DNA of 64,000 nt from Streptococcus sp. 2342 (GTDB lineage: Bacteria; Bacillota; Bacilli; Lactobacillales; Streptococcaceae), in NCBI RefSeq assembly GCF_013276795.1, contig NZ_VMLR01000003.1, positions 434,001 to 498,000 on the forward strand. The letters run 5' to 3'. The position numbers and the translations under genes are program-made. The notes beneath the pieces were generated by a model that searched no databases, had not been told where the DNA came from, and was given only the letters and a program-made list of their open reading frames with translations. Below are positions 39,846 to 48,654 of the stretch, piece by piece (within the stretch, counting starts at the first letter, position 1; each line of letters starts with the position of its first letter).

Positions 39846-40241
39846 TTATTTACTAGTAGTTATCTTCTTTATGGAATGATGTTCAATGAGCCATCCTACA
39901 ATCCACCCCGTCGCTAGCAAGTAATTTTCGAAAGCACCGATAGCATTTACAGGAGAATGATACTCCATAAAATTGACTAAGTGATTTGTTCCTATTCCAA
40001 TCCCACCGAAGATGAGAGCGAGAAGCACGATTCGTAGATAGAACCAATCGTACTTAATATTGACACCGAGAATAAGAATCAATACAGCTAGGTTCCATAT
40101 TCCAATTTCTCGTTGCCAACCAGCAGAGATTCCGTACCCGGAGTGACTCCCCATGTATGATGGAAAGAAAATTTGTAGTATAGAAGCGCCTAACATAGCG
40201 ATGATGACTAAAACAAATAGCAATCGTAAAAATTTGTTCAT
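39846..40241 (-). CDS. Small membrane protein of unknown function
   Basis: The 131-residue protein has four predicted membrane helices: about 5-25 (LLFVLVIIAMLGASILQIFF), 46-62 (GIWNLAVLILILGVNI), 66-85 and 105-120. The C-terminus is short and basic (KKITTSK). No family was recognised. An AAAGAAGAAA site precedes the ATG. It lies between gatB and a duplicated gatB end, so it is probably an acquired gene carried in by recombination. It may be expressed by read-through from gatCAB, as no terminator separates it from gatB. Confidence 0.7.
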   Translation of the reverse strand: MNKFLRLLFVLVIIAMLGASILQIFFPSYMGSHSGYGISAGWQREIGIWNLAVLILILGVNIKYDWFYLRIVLLALIFGGIGIGTNHLVNFMEYHSPVNAIGAFENYLLATGWIVGWLIEHHSIKKITTSK

Positions 40242-40295
40242 TTTTTCTTCTTTCTAAAGTACTAAAGTAGAAAAAGGTATATAAAAAGTCTGCTA

Positions 40296-41738
40296 TTAAT
40301 CTTCTTTCAATTTCGCCAATTCTTGGGCAAGGAGTTTAAGGGCAACTTGTGGGTTGGCTTGTCCTTTGGTTGCTTTCATAAGGAAGCCTGTGAAGGCCTT
40401 GTCTGCGTTACGTTTGCCTGACTTGAAGTCGGCAACAGCAGCTTCGTTATTGGCGAATACTTGGTGGATGATTGGAATCAGAATATCTGGATCTGAGATT
40501 TGAACCATGCCTGCTTTTTCCACGTATTCACGCGCTCCACCGCCGTTTTTAGCCAGGTGGACAAAGACTTTCTTGGCAATCTTAGAAGAAATAGTACCGT
40601 CTTCGATGATGGCAATCATTTCAACCAAGTTTTCTGGTGTCAATTCGATTTGTTCCAGTGTCTTGCCTTCGGCATTCAAGAACTGAGCGACTTCCCCTTG
40701 GAGCCAGTTAGAGACTTGTTTGGCATCGCCACCGAGGGTAACAGCTTTTTCAAAGAAGTCAGAAGTGACTTTGTTTGCCGTCAACTGACTAGCATCATAG
40801 TCTGACAAGTCAAGGTCAGATACATAACGCGCACGGCGTTCTTTTGGAAACTCTGGCAACTCAGTTCGCATTTCCTCAATCCACTCGTCTGAGATTTCAA
40901 AGATTGGTAGGTCTGGCTCTGGGAAGTAGCGGTAGTCTGCAGCTCCTTCCTTGACACGCATGAGGATGGTTGCCTTGTTAGCTTCATCGTAACGGCGTGT
41001 TTCTTGACGGATTTGACCCCCTGAGCGAAGGATTTCAGCTTGACGTTGGACTTCGTATTCAAGACCTTTACGAACGTTTGAGAAGGAGTTGAGGTTCTTC
41101 AACTCTGTCTTGGTACCGAATTTCTCTTGACCATAAGGGCGAAGGGAGATATTGGCATCCACACGCATAGAACCCTCTTCCATCTTAACGTCAGAAATAC
41201 CAGCGTACTGGATAACCTCCTTGAGAGCTGTTAGATAAGCATAGGCTTCTTCAGGAGAACGCATGTCAGCTTCAGATACAATCTCAATCAATGGCACCCC
41301 TTGGCGGTTGAGGTCAACATAAGAGTAACCATCTGTACCGTGGGTGTTTTTACCAGCATCTTCTTCTAGGTGGGCACGTTCGATACCGATTTTCTTGGTG
41401 GTACCGTCTTCTAGCTCAACTTCAATCCAGCCCTTATAACCGATTGGCTCATCAAACTGAGAAATTTGGTAGGCTTTTGGATTATCAGGGTAGAAGTAGT
41501 TCTTGCGGTCAAAGTGCATCTTTTTGTGGATGTCCATGTTGAGGGCAAGAGCAGCCTTGATACCGGCATCGACAACACCTTTATTAAGAACTGGCAGAAC
41601 TCCTGGGAAAGACCAGTCAATCACGTTAGTGTTGGCATTTTGGTCATTTCCAAAGTGGGCAGAAGTAGGTGAGAAGATTTTTGAATTGGTGTTGAGCTCT
41701 ACGTGGACTTCAAGTCCAATGACTGTTTCAAAGTTCAT
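40296..41738 (-). CDS. gatB: Asp-tRNA(Asn)/Glu-tRNA(Gln) amidotransferase subunit B
   Basis: GatB recognises misacylated tRNA and phosphorylates it before amidation. The 480-residue protein has N-terminal [21 protein letters not shown] (about 4-24), the zinc/active region [37 protein letters not shown] (about 147-167) and the helical YqeY-like tail (about 330-480). The stop at 40296 precedes the inserted membrane gene; an older copy of its 3' end survives at 39445. It overlaps gatA by 1 bp. Confidence 0.96.
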   Translation of the reverse strand: MNFETVIGLEVHVELNTNSKIFSPTSAHFGNDQNANTNVIDWSFPGVLPVLNKGVVDAGIKAALALNMDIHKKMHFDRKNYFYPDNPKAYQISQFDEPIGYKGWIEVELEDGTTKKIGIERAHLEEDAGKNTHGTDGYSYVDLNRQGVPLIEIVSEADMRSPEEAYAYLTALKEVIQYAGISDVKMEEGSMRVDANISLRPYGQEKFGTKTELKNLNSFSNVRKGLEYEVQRQAEILRSGGQIRQETRRYDEANKATILMRVKEGAADYRYFPEPDLPIFEISDEWIEEMRTELPEFPKERRARYVSDLDLSDYDASQLTANKVTSDFFEKAVTLGGDAKQVSNWLQGEVAQFLNAEGKTLEQIELTPENLVEMIAIIEDGTISSKIAKKVFVHLAKNGGGAREYVEKAGMVQISDPDILIPIIHQVFANNEAAVADFKSGKRNADKAFTGFLMKATKGQANPQVALKLLAQELAKLKED

Positions 41739-43204
41739 TAGTTATCACCTCCAAAAATCACGGGTTGTTGTTTGTGGTAGTCTGTTGTCGCCTCAAAAGC
41801 AGCAGCAGCTTGGTAAATGGTTTCCTCAGAGTACTTAGGACCGATCAATTGGAGACCGACAGGCAGACCTTGAGAGAATCCAGCAGGAATAGAAATTCCA
41901 GGCAGTCCTGCCAAGTTTACAGGTATGGTCAAGAGGTCAGCCAAGTACATAGCAACTGGGTCGTGGTTGAGTGAATCCAAGTCATAGGCAACACTAGGAG
42001 CAGTTGGGCCCAAAATCAAGTCGTAATCCGCGAAGACTTTTTCGAAATCTTGGATGATGAGGGTACGGACCTGACCAGCCTTCTTATAGTAGGCGTCATA
42101 GTAACCTGATGAAAGACTGAATGTACCAAGCATGATACGGCGTTTAACCTCTTCACCGAAACCTTGGCTACGGCTGTTTACATAGATTTCATCAAGGTTG
42201 GTTGCATCTTCTGCGCGGTAGCCGTAACGGATACCGTCAAAACGTTGCAAGTTTGATGAAGCTTCAGATGAAGCAATGATGTAGTAGACGGCAACACCGT
42301 ATTTTGAGTGAGGTAGACTCACTTCTTCAACAATAGCACCAAGTTTTTCAAAGTGTTTGGCTGCGTTCAGAATGGTTCCCTTAACCTCTGGGTCAATTCC
42401 TTCACCAAGGTATTCCTTAGGCAAAGCAATTTTCATGCCCTTGATGTCTTGGCCGATTTTTGAAGTAAAATCGGCAATGCGGACAGGAGCAGAAGTAGAG
42501 TCTTTGGCATCTTCGCTTGCAATAGCATTGAGCAAGAAGGCATTTTCCTTAACAGTCGGAGCGAAAGGTCCAATCTGGTCTAATGAACTACCAAAGGCAA
42601 TGAGACCGAAACGTGAAACTGTTCCGTAGGTTGGTTTGAGACCGACGATCCCATTGAAGGCAGCAGGTTGGCGGATAGATCCACCAGTATCAGAACCAAG
42701 TGACAAGCGGACTTGTCCTGAGGCTACAGCTGCAGCAGAACCACTTGATGATCCACCAGGGACCTTGCTGTGGTCCCAAGCATTTTTAGTTGCTCCGTAG
42801 TGAGAAGTCTCACCAGAACCACCCATGGCAAACTCGTCCATGTTGGTTTTACCTACGACAACCATGCCTTTAGCCTTTGCATTGGCAACCGCAGTCGCAT
42901 CAAAGATTGGCTCGTAGTTGTAGAGCATTTTGGAGGCTGCAGTTGTGAGAATACCGTCTGTAGAGATGTTATCCTTAACAGCCAATGGAATTCCTGAAAG
43001 GACATTATCAGCATCGATTCCAGCTTCATCAATGGCTTTAGCTTGAGCAAGAGCTTGGTCTTCAGCGATGGTGACGAAAGCGTTGATAGCTGTCTCGCGA
43101 GACTTGATATCTTCAAGCGTAGCTTGGGTCAATTCAGTTGCAGAAATTTCCTTAGAGACAAGGAGATTGTGCAAGTCTTCAATGGTTTTATTGTTGAAAG
43201 TCAT
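41738..43204 (-). CDS. gatA: Asp-tRNA(Asn)/Glu-tRNA(Gln) amidotransferase subunit A
   Basis: This is the amidase subunit that frees ammonia from glutamine. The 488-residue protein has the amidase signature with Lys in VKDNIST (about 78-84), then [15 protein letters not shown] (about 150-164) holding the Ser-cis-Ser pair, and [12 protein letters not shown] (about 172-183). It overlaps gatB and gatC by 1 bp each, so the three subunits are translationally coupled. No gln tRNA synthetase gene is nearby, in line with the indirect pathway. Confidence 0.96.
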   Translation of the reverse strand: MTFNNKTIEDLHNLLVSKEISATELTQATLEDIKSRETAINAFVTIAEDQALAQAKAIDEAGIDADNVLSGIPLAVKDNISTDGILTTAASKMLYNYEPIFDATAVANAKAKGMVVVGKTNMDEFAMGGSGETSHYGATKNAWDHSKVPGGSSSGSAAAVASGQVRLSLGSDTGGSIRQPAAFNGIVGLKPTYGTVSRFGLIAFGSSLDQIGPFAPTVKENAFLLNAIASEDAKDSTSAPVRIADFTSKIGQDIKGMKIALPKEYLGEGIDPEVKGTILNAAKHFEKLGAIVEEVSLPHSKYGVAVYYIIASSEASSNLQRFDGIRYGYRAEDATNLDEIYVNSRSQGFGEEVKRRIMLGTFSLSSGYYDAYYKKAGQVRTLIIQDFEKVFADYDLILGPTAPSVAYDLDSLNHDPVAMYLADLLTIPVNLAGLPGISIPAGFSQGLPVGLQLIGPKYSEETIYQAAAAFEATTDYHKQQPVIFGGDN

Positions 43205-43506
43205 TAGGCATCTCCTCCATCGTCTAGGATAGCTGGTACCTTGATATAGTAGTTGTCTTTTTCAGGTACGTTTTTAAACAGGCGATCGCGGTCTGTTCCT
43301 TCTTCGGCCACATCAGGGCGGAGTACGGTTTTACGGTCAGCCATGGTCGTAGTAGGTGCAACACCAGTTGTGTCAACTTCGCCCAGCAATTCAACCATGT
43401 CTACAATCTTAGATAAGGTAGTCGCAAAGGCAGCAGTTTCTTCTTCAGAGAATCTTAATTTTGAAAGATTGGCAACGTGTGTTACCTCTTCTTGCGTAAT
43501 TTTCAT
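43204..43506 (-). CDS. gatC: Asp-tRNA(Asn)/Glu-tRNA(Gln) amidotransferase subunit C
   Basis: This small subunit wraps around and stabilises GatA. The 100-residue protein has the typical [21 protein letters not shown] (about 3-23) and C-terminal [11 protein letters not shown]. It is first in the gatCAB operon; an extended -10 (TGG-TAAAAT, plus strand 43547-43555) lies about 40 bp before its start on the minus strand. Confidence 0.94.
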   Translation of the reverse strand: MKITQEEVTHVANLSKLRFSEEETAAFATTLSKIVDMVELLGEVDTTGVAPTTTMADRKTVLRPDVAEEGTDRDRLFKNVPEKDNYYIKVPAILDDGGDA

Positions 43507-43546
43507 CTTGCATCCTTTCGTGAAATGATGATTTTTAGTCTGTTCT

Positions 43547-43555
43547 ATTTTACCA
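43547..43555 (-). promoter_or_regulatory. Extended -10 promoter of gatCAB
   Basis: Minus-strand TGG-TAAAAT, plus 43547-43555. The -35 was not clear by eye. Confidence 0.55.
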
Positions 43556-43645
43556 TATTTTCCTATAAATAAGGGAAGGAAAGATGAAAAAAGACAGGTA
43601 TAGGATGGAGAACGGATTCTGATGATGATTTATTTGAAAAGCGGA

Positions 43646-43673
43646 TTTCAAAGGGGAAAATATATGGTACAAT
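43646..43673 (+). promoter_or_regulatory. Promoter of the holin-like toxin mRNA
   Basis: TGG-TACAAT at 43665-43673 is an extended -10; TTTCAA at 43646-43651 is a weak -35 with a 16-bp spacer. The expected start is about 43680, giving a leader of about 90 nt before the toxin start. Confidence 0.65.
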
Positions 43674-43722
43674 AGTTTAACAGAGAAGTGAAGACGGTGG
43701 TTACAAAATCGAAAGGATGGTG

Positions 43723-43794
43723 ATGCTTATGTGCAGAACCTGTAAAATCTTAGTAGAAAGGAGTAACCAGATTTGTCCCCTTTTGAGGCTTTGA
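43723..43794 (+). CDS. Possible leader peptide overlapping the toxin start
   Basis: A 23-codon frame (MLMCRTCKILVERSNQICPLL, then RL) starts at ATG 43723, 6 bp after GAAAGG, and ends at TGA 43792-43794, 20 bp inside the toxin gene in another frame. It contains three cysteines, two as CRTC. It may couple or hinder toxin translation, or may simply be chance. No family recognised. Confidence 0.35.
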   Translation: MLMCRTCKILVERSNQICPLLRL

Positions 43795-43874
43795 CACTCA
43801 TGTTTGTAGCTGGTAACTTTGTTATCACGCTCCTAAGGTTCATCCTTGAATTGGTAAAAGAGACAAAAAAATAG
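43773..43874 (+). CDS. Holin-like type I toxin, 33 residues
   Basis: A short frame with TTG start at 43773 encodes (M)SPFEALTLMFVAGNFVITL followed by LRFILELVKETKK, then TAG at 43872. The AAAGGAG ribosome site at 43757-43763 lies 9 bp before the start. The layout, S-x-FEA-hydrophobic membrane helix (about 7-27) and a short charged tail ending KETKK, is that of the putative holin-like toxin family (TxpA/Hol_Tox type) of Gram-positive bacteria. Expression at high level would be expected to damage the membrane. Its stop codon lies inside a hairpin that also ends a convergent antisense RNA. The family call is by pattern and context. Confidence 0.75.
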   Translation: MSPFEALTLMFVAGNFVITLLRFILELVKETKK

Positions 43875-43910
43875 CCGTCCTAACTTTGGCGAGTTAACGA
43901 GCTATTTTTT
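43866..43910. terminator. Hairpin at the toxin stop, terminator for the antisense RNA
   Basis: AAAAAATAGC (43866-43875) pairs exactly with GCTATTTTTT (43901-43910); inside, TAACT/AGTTA can also pair. Runs of A and T at both ends make it usable on either strand. The toxin TAG is within the 5' arm. Confidence 0.75.
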
Positions 43911-43950
43911 AGTTATGTAATTACAGCCACCGTCTTAAACGGCTCTGTGG

Positions 43951-43976
43951 GGTGTTGTTGTCGCAACACCTTTTTC
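43951..43976 (+). terminator. Terminator of the toxin mRNA
   Basis: GGTGTTG (43951-43957) pairs with CAACACC (43964-43970), loop TTGTCG, then TTTTT. Just before it CCACCGTCTT (43927-43936) is complementary to AAGACGGTGG at 43690-43699 near the mRNA 5' end, a likely long-range fold. Confidence 0.82.
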
Positions 43977-44172
43977 TATATTTATTGTAACATTTATTTG
44001 AAAAATTGCAAGGGGAATTGTTCTACTTTAGCAGTGTCTGATATAAAATAGAAATTGAAAAAAATGCTAAAATCCGATATAATGGAGTGTTGAAAGGAAT
44101 GGTAAAATCCAATGTAGAAATCATTCTTAGCTATTGAAACAAGAAAAATAGAGAATCAAAGAAAGAGAACTT

Positions 44173-45717
44173 ATGAATATTCAAGAAGAAATTAAGAAAC
44201 GTCGTACCTTTGCCATCATCTCCCACCCGGACGCGGGGAAAACAACTATCACTGAGCAGTTGCTCTACTTTGGGGGCGAGATTCGTGAGGCTGGTACCGT
44301 AAAAGGAAAGAAAACAGGGACTTTTGCCAAGTCTGACTGGATGGATATCGAGAAGCAACGCGGGATTTCGGTGACTTCATCTGTTATGCAGTTTGACTAC
44401 GATGGTAAGCGCGTCAACATCCTAGACACCCCAGGGCACGAGGACTTTTCAGAAGATACCTATCGTACCTTGATGGCGGTGGATGCTGCTGTTATGGTCG
44501 TGGACTCTGCCAAGGGTATCGAGGCTCAGACTAAGAAATTGTTTGAGGTTGTGAAACACCGTGGCATTCCGGTCTTCACCTTTATGAACAAGCTAGACCG
44601 TGATGGACGTGAGCCACTGGACCTCTTGCAAGAATTAGAAGAAGTACTAGGCATTGCGAGTTACCCGATGAACTGGCCAATCGGGATGGGGAAAGCCTTC
44701 GAGGGGCTCTATGACCTCTATAACCAACGCTTGGAGCTCTATAAAGGGGATGAGCGTTTTGCTAGTTTAGAAGATGGGGACAAGCTTTTTGGCAGCAACC
44801 CTTTCTACGAGCAAGTCAAGGATGATATTGAACTTTTAAATGAAGCTGGGAATGAGTTTTCAGAGGAAGCTATTCTGGCTGGAGAATTGACACCAGTCTT
44901 CTTCGGTTCAGCTTTGACAAACTTTGGTGTGCAAACATTCCTTGAAACTTTTCTCAAGTTTGCTCCAGAGCCACATGGACATAAGAAAACAGACGGAGAA
45001 ATTGTTGATCCTTACGATAAGGACTTCTCAGGATTTGTCTTTAAAATCCAAGCCAACATGGACCCTCGACACCGTGACCGTATTGCCTTTGTACGTATCG
45101 TATCGGGTGAATTTGAACGTGGCATGAGTGTCAACTTGCCTCGTACTGGTAAGGGTGCTAAACTGTCTAATGTTACCCAGTTTATGGCTGAAAGTCGTGA
45201 GAATGTGACCAATGCCGTGGCAGGAGATATCATCGGGGTTTACGATACAGGAACTTATCAGGTTGGGGATACATTGACAGTTGGAAAAAACAAATTTGAA
45301 TTTGAACCACTGCCAACCTTCACTCCTGAAATTTTTATGAAAGTTTCTGCTAAGAATGTCATGAAGCAGAAATCCTTCCACAAGGGGATTGAGCAACTGG
45401 TGCAAGAAGGTGCTATTCAGCTTTATAAGAATTACCAAACAGGCGAGTACATGCTGGGAGCTGTTGGTCAACTCCAGTTTGAAGTCTTTAAACACCGCAT
45501 GGAAGGCGAGTACAATGCGGAAGTAGTCATGAGCCCAATGGGTAAAAAGACCGTTCGTTGGATCAAGCCTGAGGACTTGGATGAACGAATGTCATCAAGT
45601 CGAAATATCTTGGCTAAAGACCGTTTTGACCAACCAGTCTTCCTCTTTGAAAATGACTTTGCCCTCCGCTGGTTTGCGGATAAGTATCCAGACGTAGAGT
45701 TGGAAGAGAAGATGTGA
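44173..45717 (+). CDS. prfC: Peptide chain release factor 3
   Basis: RF3 is a GTPase that recycles RF1/RF2 after termination. The 514-residue protein has G1 [13 protein letters not shown] (about 17-29), switch region [10 protein letters not shown] (about 58-67), G3 LDTPGHEDF (about 82-90) and G4 [10 protein letters not shown] (about 141-150). It is closer to EF-G/RF3 than to TetM-like proteins in length and motifs. It stands alone, with the toxin locus upstream and a hairpin array downstream, where gene order departs from the pneumococcal one. Confidence 0.96.
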   Translation: MNIQEEIKKRRTFAIISHPDAGKTTITEQLLYFGGEIREAGTVKGKKTGTFAKSDWMDIEKQRGISVTSSVMQFDYDGKRVNILDTPGHEDFSEDTYRTLMAVDAAVMVVDSAKGIEAQTKKLFEVVKHRGIPVFTFMNKLDRDGREPLDLLQELEEVLGIASYPMNWPIGMGKAFEGLYDLYNQRLELYKGDERFASLEDGDKLFGSNPFYEQVKDDIELLNEAGNEFSEEAILAGELTPVFFGSALTNFGVQTFLETFLKFAPEPHGHKKTDGEIVDPYDKDFSGFVFKIQANMDPRHRDRIAFVRIVSGEFERGMSVNLPRTGKGAKLSNVTQFMAESRENVTNAVAGDIIGVYDTGTYQVGDTLTVGKNKFEFEPLPTFTPEIFMKVSAKNVMKQKSFHKGIEQLVQEGAIQLYKNYQTGEYMLGAVGQLQFEVFKHRMEGEYNAEVVMSPMGKKTVRWIKPEDLDERMSSSRNILAKDRFDQPVFLFENDFALRWFADKYPDVELEEKM

Positions 45718-45724
45718 CTCAGTA

Positions 45725-45784
45725 CCAACAATTGGAACTAAAGTTCCTAATTGTTGGACGCTAGTCGCTATTTGGCGAACTAGC
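45725..45784 (+). terminator. Two hairpins directly after prfC
   Basis: CCAACAATTGGAAC (45725-45738) pairs with GTTCC-T-AATTGTTGG (45743-45757). A second hairpin, CTAG-T-CGC with GCG-A-ACTAG, lies at 45761-45784. Neither has a T run, so transcription probably continues into the stem-loop array. Confidence 0.5.
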
Positions 45785-45789
45785 TAACT

Positions 45790-46003
45790 GCCTCACTAAC
45801 TGAGTTTTACAAATGGAATCGATTTGTAAAACTCAGTGTCGTAATCTAATAATAGGTAACCGCTATGGCGGCTTACCTAAACGCTTCACTAGGAAAAATC
45901 CACGAATGGTATCGATTCGTGGACTTTTCCGTCGTAGATAGAAAAGGGTAACTGCCTTACTAACTCCGTTTGCAAATAGACTCGATTTGCAAAACTTCGT
46001 GTA
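45790..46003. repeat. Array of three stem-loops with matching 7-nt loops
   Basis: Stem 1: 15 perfect bp, 45800-45814 with 45822-45836, loop GGAATCG. Stem 2: 16 bp with one mismatch, 45892-45907 with 45915-45930, loop GGTATCG. Stem 3: about 10 bp with a bulge, 45968-45977 with 45985-45995, loop AGACTCG. Each is preceded by C(T/G)CTTCACTA-like sequence and followed by a GTCGTAgATA-like tail, so they are diverged copies of one unit. A further hairpin TAGGTAA-CCGC/GCGG-C-TTACCTA lies between 1 and 2 (45853-45879). No reading frame of note. Confidence 0.8.
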
Positions 46004-46010
46004 GTGGATA

Positions 46011-46037
46011 AAAATACTGCAAAGTTTGCAGTATTTT
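46011..46037 (+). terminator. Perfect palindrome ending the array
   Basis: AAAATACTGCAAA (46011-46023) and TTTGCAGTATTTT (46025-46037) flank one G. It may terminate transcripts from prfC and the array, on either strand. Confidence 0.6.
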
Positions 46038-46117
46038 ATCTCAGCATTCTATAAACAGATGTTGAATATTAAGCCTTATTTATTTTATTATTAACCTTTA
46101 TGGTAATAACTTACAAA

Positions 46118-46170
46118 TAAAAGAAAACTTCAGATATTCACCTTTTGTGATTGGTCTGAAGTTTTCTTTT
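46118..46170. terminator. Bidirectional terminator after the aromatic-acid exporter gene
   Basis: AGAAAACTTCAGA (46122-46134) pairs with TCTGAAGTTTTCT (46155-46167). T runs occur for both strands. It abuts the stop of the minus-strand exporter gene. Confidence 0.8.
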
Positions 46171-47124
46171 TTACTGTCCATATTTTTGGTAAAAGTCAAC
46201 TTTTACTTGGATGAAGGTTTTGGCCTCGCGTAGGAGTTGAAGAAGGGTGGCGCGGGTTTCAAATTCTTCTCTTGTCTTGGGTAGACTACGGTTCCGGAAG
46301 ACTTCCAGATAGCGTTCAATTTCATCTAGCAAATCAGAAGCAGGATTGGTCTGGCTCAGTTGAGCTGCAATTTTTGAAAAGAGTTGGGCCAAAATCAGGC
46401 TCTCACTGGCAGCTAGGTGACAGGTGTTGATGTGCTGGGCCATGTTTCGCAGGATACGACTTTGTCGCTGTCTCATCTCAAAGTAGTGGATATGGTAATC
46501 AGTCTGGTGAAAGAGGTGGTCAGAGTGATCCAAATAGACCAGTCTGAGGGCTTCTTCCAAAAGGGTGTCCAATTCTTCAACTAACTGTGCTCGGTTGCGT
46601 CCATCCCCTCTGGATAAATAATATTTGAAGCGCTGGAGAATATCTTTTAACTTTTCTTCTACCAATGTGTGGTAGTGATGAATTTCCTCTTCTCGTGAAG
46701 GCATGTAGAGATTAACCAGTAAGGCAAATCCTGTACCGATAGCAAAGAGAAGGAATTCATTGACTAGGAGGTCTGGAGAGGTTGACTCTTGCACCAAGAG
46801 ATGGCTAACCAAAACGCTACTTGGTGTGATGCCAATTTCCCAGCCCATCTTGTAGGCTAGAGGCACATAGAGGGCTAGATAGAGGCCGAGGCTCCAGATA
46901 TGAAATCCGCTCAAGTGAAAAGCCAGAACTCCGATAACCAAAGCTAGAAGCATGGAAAAGAGGCGATTTCGGGCCAGTTTTAAGGTACTTCTACGGGTAT
47001 CGGATAGGCTCAAGAGGGCGATGATTCCAGCCGAGACAGCTGAGGAGAGATTGAGAAAGTAAGCAAGAAGGCAGGCAAGACAGGTAGCTAAGATGAGCTT
47101 GATCGTACGTTGGCTAATAGACAT
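46171..47124 (-). CDS. Aromatic acid exporter family protein (FUSC-like)
   Basis: The 317-residue protein has about five or six membrane helices in its first 150 residues (TIKLILATCLACLLAYFLNL, SMLLALVIGVLAFHL, SLGLYLALYVPLAY, EFLLFAIGTGFALLVNLYM). A soluble helical C-terminal domain follows, the ArAE_1/DUF939 layout. Such proteins are predicted exporters of aromatic acids; the substrate is not known. The start at 47124 (MSISQRTIKL) is chosen for its AGGAA site; a start at 47157 would run into the BOX element just upstream. Confidence 0.8.
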   Translation of the reverse strand: MSISQRTIKLILATCLACLLAYFLNLSSAVSAGIIALLSLSDTRRSTLKLARNRLFSMLLALVIGVLAFHLSGFHIWSLGLYLALYVPLAYKMGWEIGITPSSVLVSHLLVQESTSPDLLVNEFLLFAIGTGFALLVNLYMPSREEEIHHYHTLVEEKLKDILQRFKYYLSRGDGRNRAQLVEELDTLLEEALRLVYLDHSDHLFHQTDYHIHYFEMRQRQSRILRNMAQHINTCHLAASESLILAQLFSKIAAQLSQTNPASDLLDEIERYLEVFRNRSLPKTREEFETRATLLQLLREAKTFIQVKVDFYQKYGQ

Positions 47125-47139
47125 AAGAATTTCCTGATA

Positions 47140-47244
47140 ATACTCAATGAAAATCAAAGAGCAAACTAGGAAGCTAGCCGTAGGCAGTACTTGAGTACGG
47201 CAAGGCGAAGCTGACGTGGTTTGAATTTGATTTTCGAAGAGTAT
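47140..47244 (-). repeat. BOX element, short atypical form
   Basis: The left end TACTCAATGAAAATCAAAGAGC through GGAAGCTAGCC is boxC; the right end TACGGCAAGGCGAAGCTGACG and TTTTCGAAGAGTATA is boxA, both reversed. In the middle is GTAGGCAGTACTTGAGTACGG, with a GTACTTGAGTAC palindrome in place of the usual CTCAAAACA palindrome. No boxB. It lies directly upstream of the exporter gene. Confidence 0.8.
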
Positions 47245-47297
47245 AAGTTAGAATAAAAGAGCAAAAGACAAAACCTGAGCAGGCTTGCCTTTATGAG

Positions 47298-48503
47298 TTA
47301 TTTTTTACGGGCTGCTGCGTATTCGGCAACGGCAGTAAAGAGGACATCTGTAGAAGAGTTAAGGGCTGTTTCACATGAGTCTTGGATGACCCCAATGACA
47401 AATCCAACTCCGACAACTTGCATGGCAATATCGTTAGAAATACCGAAAAGGCTACAAGCAACTGGGATAAGAAGGAGGGAACCTCCGGCAATACCAGAAG
47501 CACCACAGGCTGAGATTGCTGCTACTACACTGAGGACAAAGGCTGTCGCAAAGTCAACAGGGATTCCCAAAGTATTTACTGCAGCAAGGGTTAGAACGTT
47601 AATGGTAATCGCTGCCCCGGCCATATTGATAGTAGATCCAAGTGGGATAGAAACTGAATAGGTATCTGGATCTAGTCCAAGGTCATGGCATAGTTTCATG
47701 TTGACAGGGATGTTAGCCGCAGAACTACGAGTGAAGAAGGCTGTCACACCGCTGACACGCAAACATTTCCAAACGAGGGGATAAGGGTTTCTCTTCATAA
47801 AGAGGAAGGCAATCAATGGATTGACAACCAGAGCGACAAAGAACATAGTTGTCACCAAGAGGCCAAGCAAGATTCCGTAGTTAGCTAGGCTTCCGATTCC
47901 CTTATCAGAGATGGTTTTGAAGACAAGACCAAGGATACCAAATGGAGCTAGGTTGATGATCCATTCGACAATCTTAGAAGTCACATCAGCCATGGTTTTC
48001 AGCAATTCTTTACTGTTTTTGCTGGCCTCTCTCATAGCAATCCCGAAAACAACTGCCCAAGATAAGATACCGATGTAGTTAGCAGTAACGAGGGCATTGA
48101 CTGGATTGTCAACCAGTTTGAGCAAGAGATTGCTAAGGACCTGGCCAATTCCATCTGGTGGTGCGATTTCTGTATTGGCACTATTTAAGGTAATCTCAAC
48201 AGGGACAATGAAGCTTGCTAGGACAGCAACAAGTGCCGCTGCAAAGGTTCCTACCAAGTAAAGGAAGATAACAGTTTTCATGTTGCTATCTTGTCCCTTT
48301 TGATGTTGGGAAAGGGCGTTAGCAACGAGGGCAAAGACTAGAATCGGTGCGATGGCTTTTAGACCGCCAACAAAGAGATCTCCGAGCAGGCCAATTCCTG
48401 AAATGTTAGGAAGTGTCAGTCCTAGGATACCTCCACAAAGCATACCAATCAAAATTCGTTTGATCAGGCTTGCCTTATTCCAAGCATGAATGATTTTTTT
48501 CAT
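47298..48503 (-). CDS. sstT: Serine/threonine:sodium symporter SstT
   Basis: This sodium-coupled uptake carrier for serine and threonine belongs to the dicarboxylate/amino acid:cation symporter family. The 401-residue protein has about nine hydrophobic segments, N-terminal [21 protein letters not shown], the serine-rich re-entrant loop [14 protein letters not shown] (about 253-266), and helix 7/HP2 motifs [19 protein letters not shown] and [16 protein letters not shown] (about 332-347). A likely AAGGAG site lies 7 bp before the start. The gene is monocistronic. Confidence 0.93.
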   Translation of the reverse strand: MKKIIHAWNKASLIKRILIGMLCGGILGLTLPNISGIGLLGDLFVGGLKAIAPILVFALVANALSQHQKGQDSNMKTVIFLYLVGTFAAALVAVLASFIVPVEITLNSANTEIAPPDGIGQVLSNLLLKLVDNPVNALVTANYIGILSWAVVFGIAMREASKNSKELLKTMADVTSKIVEWIINLAPFGILGLVFKTISDKGIGSLANYGILLGLLVTTMFFVALVVNPLIAFLFMKRNPYPLVWKCLRVSGVTAFFTRSSAANIPVNMKLCHDLGLDPDTYSVSIPLGSTINMAGAAITINVLTLAAVNTLGIPVDFATAFVLSVVAAISACGASGIAGGSLLLIPVACSLFGISNDIAMQVVGVGFVIGVIQDSCETALNSSTDVLFTAVAEYAAARKK

Positions 48504-48627
48504 AACAATCTCCTTTGTTGTGTAATGTTTATGATTATAGTATAAATATGAGCTAAAATCAAGAATTTTCTGTCTATTTTGGCTATTATTTTTGAATATT
48601 TATGGAGATTCATCACTTGTGAAAGTA

Positions 48628-48636
48628 TGGTATAAT
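48628..48636 (+). promoter_or_regulatory. Extended -10 promoter of the MscS-family gene
   Basis: TGG-TATAAT at 48628-48636, followed by GAAAGGAG (48641-48648) and ATG at 48655. Weak -35. Confidence 0.65.
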
Positions 48637-48654
48637 AAATGAAAGGAGTTTTCT

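Larger units (their letters stand above)
43862..43977 (-). ncRNA. Convergent antisense RNA (candidate antitoxin)
   Basis: On the minus strand TTGCAA (plus 44006-44011), a 16-bp spacer and TACAAT (plus 43984-43989) with TGT in front form a good extended promoter. The transcript would start near 43977 and run through the toxin 3' region. It would end at the hairpin AAAAAATAGC/GCTATTTTTT (43866-43875 with 43901-43910), where a T run follows on this strand. At about 115 nt it is complementary to the toxin stop codon and 3' untranslated region, the standard geometry of an Fst/TxpA type antitoxin. Confidence 0.65.

Noticed and set aside
45790..46003. CRISPR array
   Set aside because: The units are imperfect, self-complementary and only three in number, with no cas genes.
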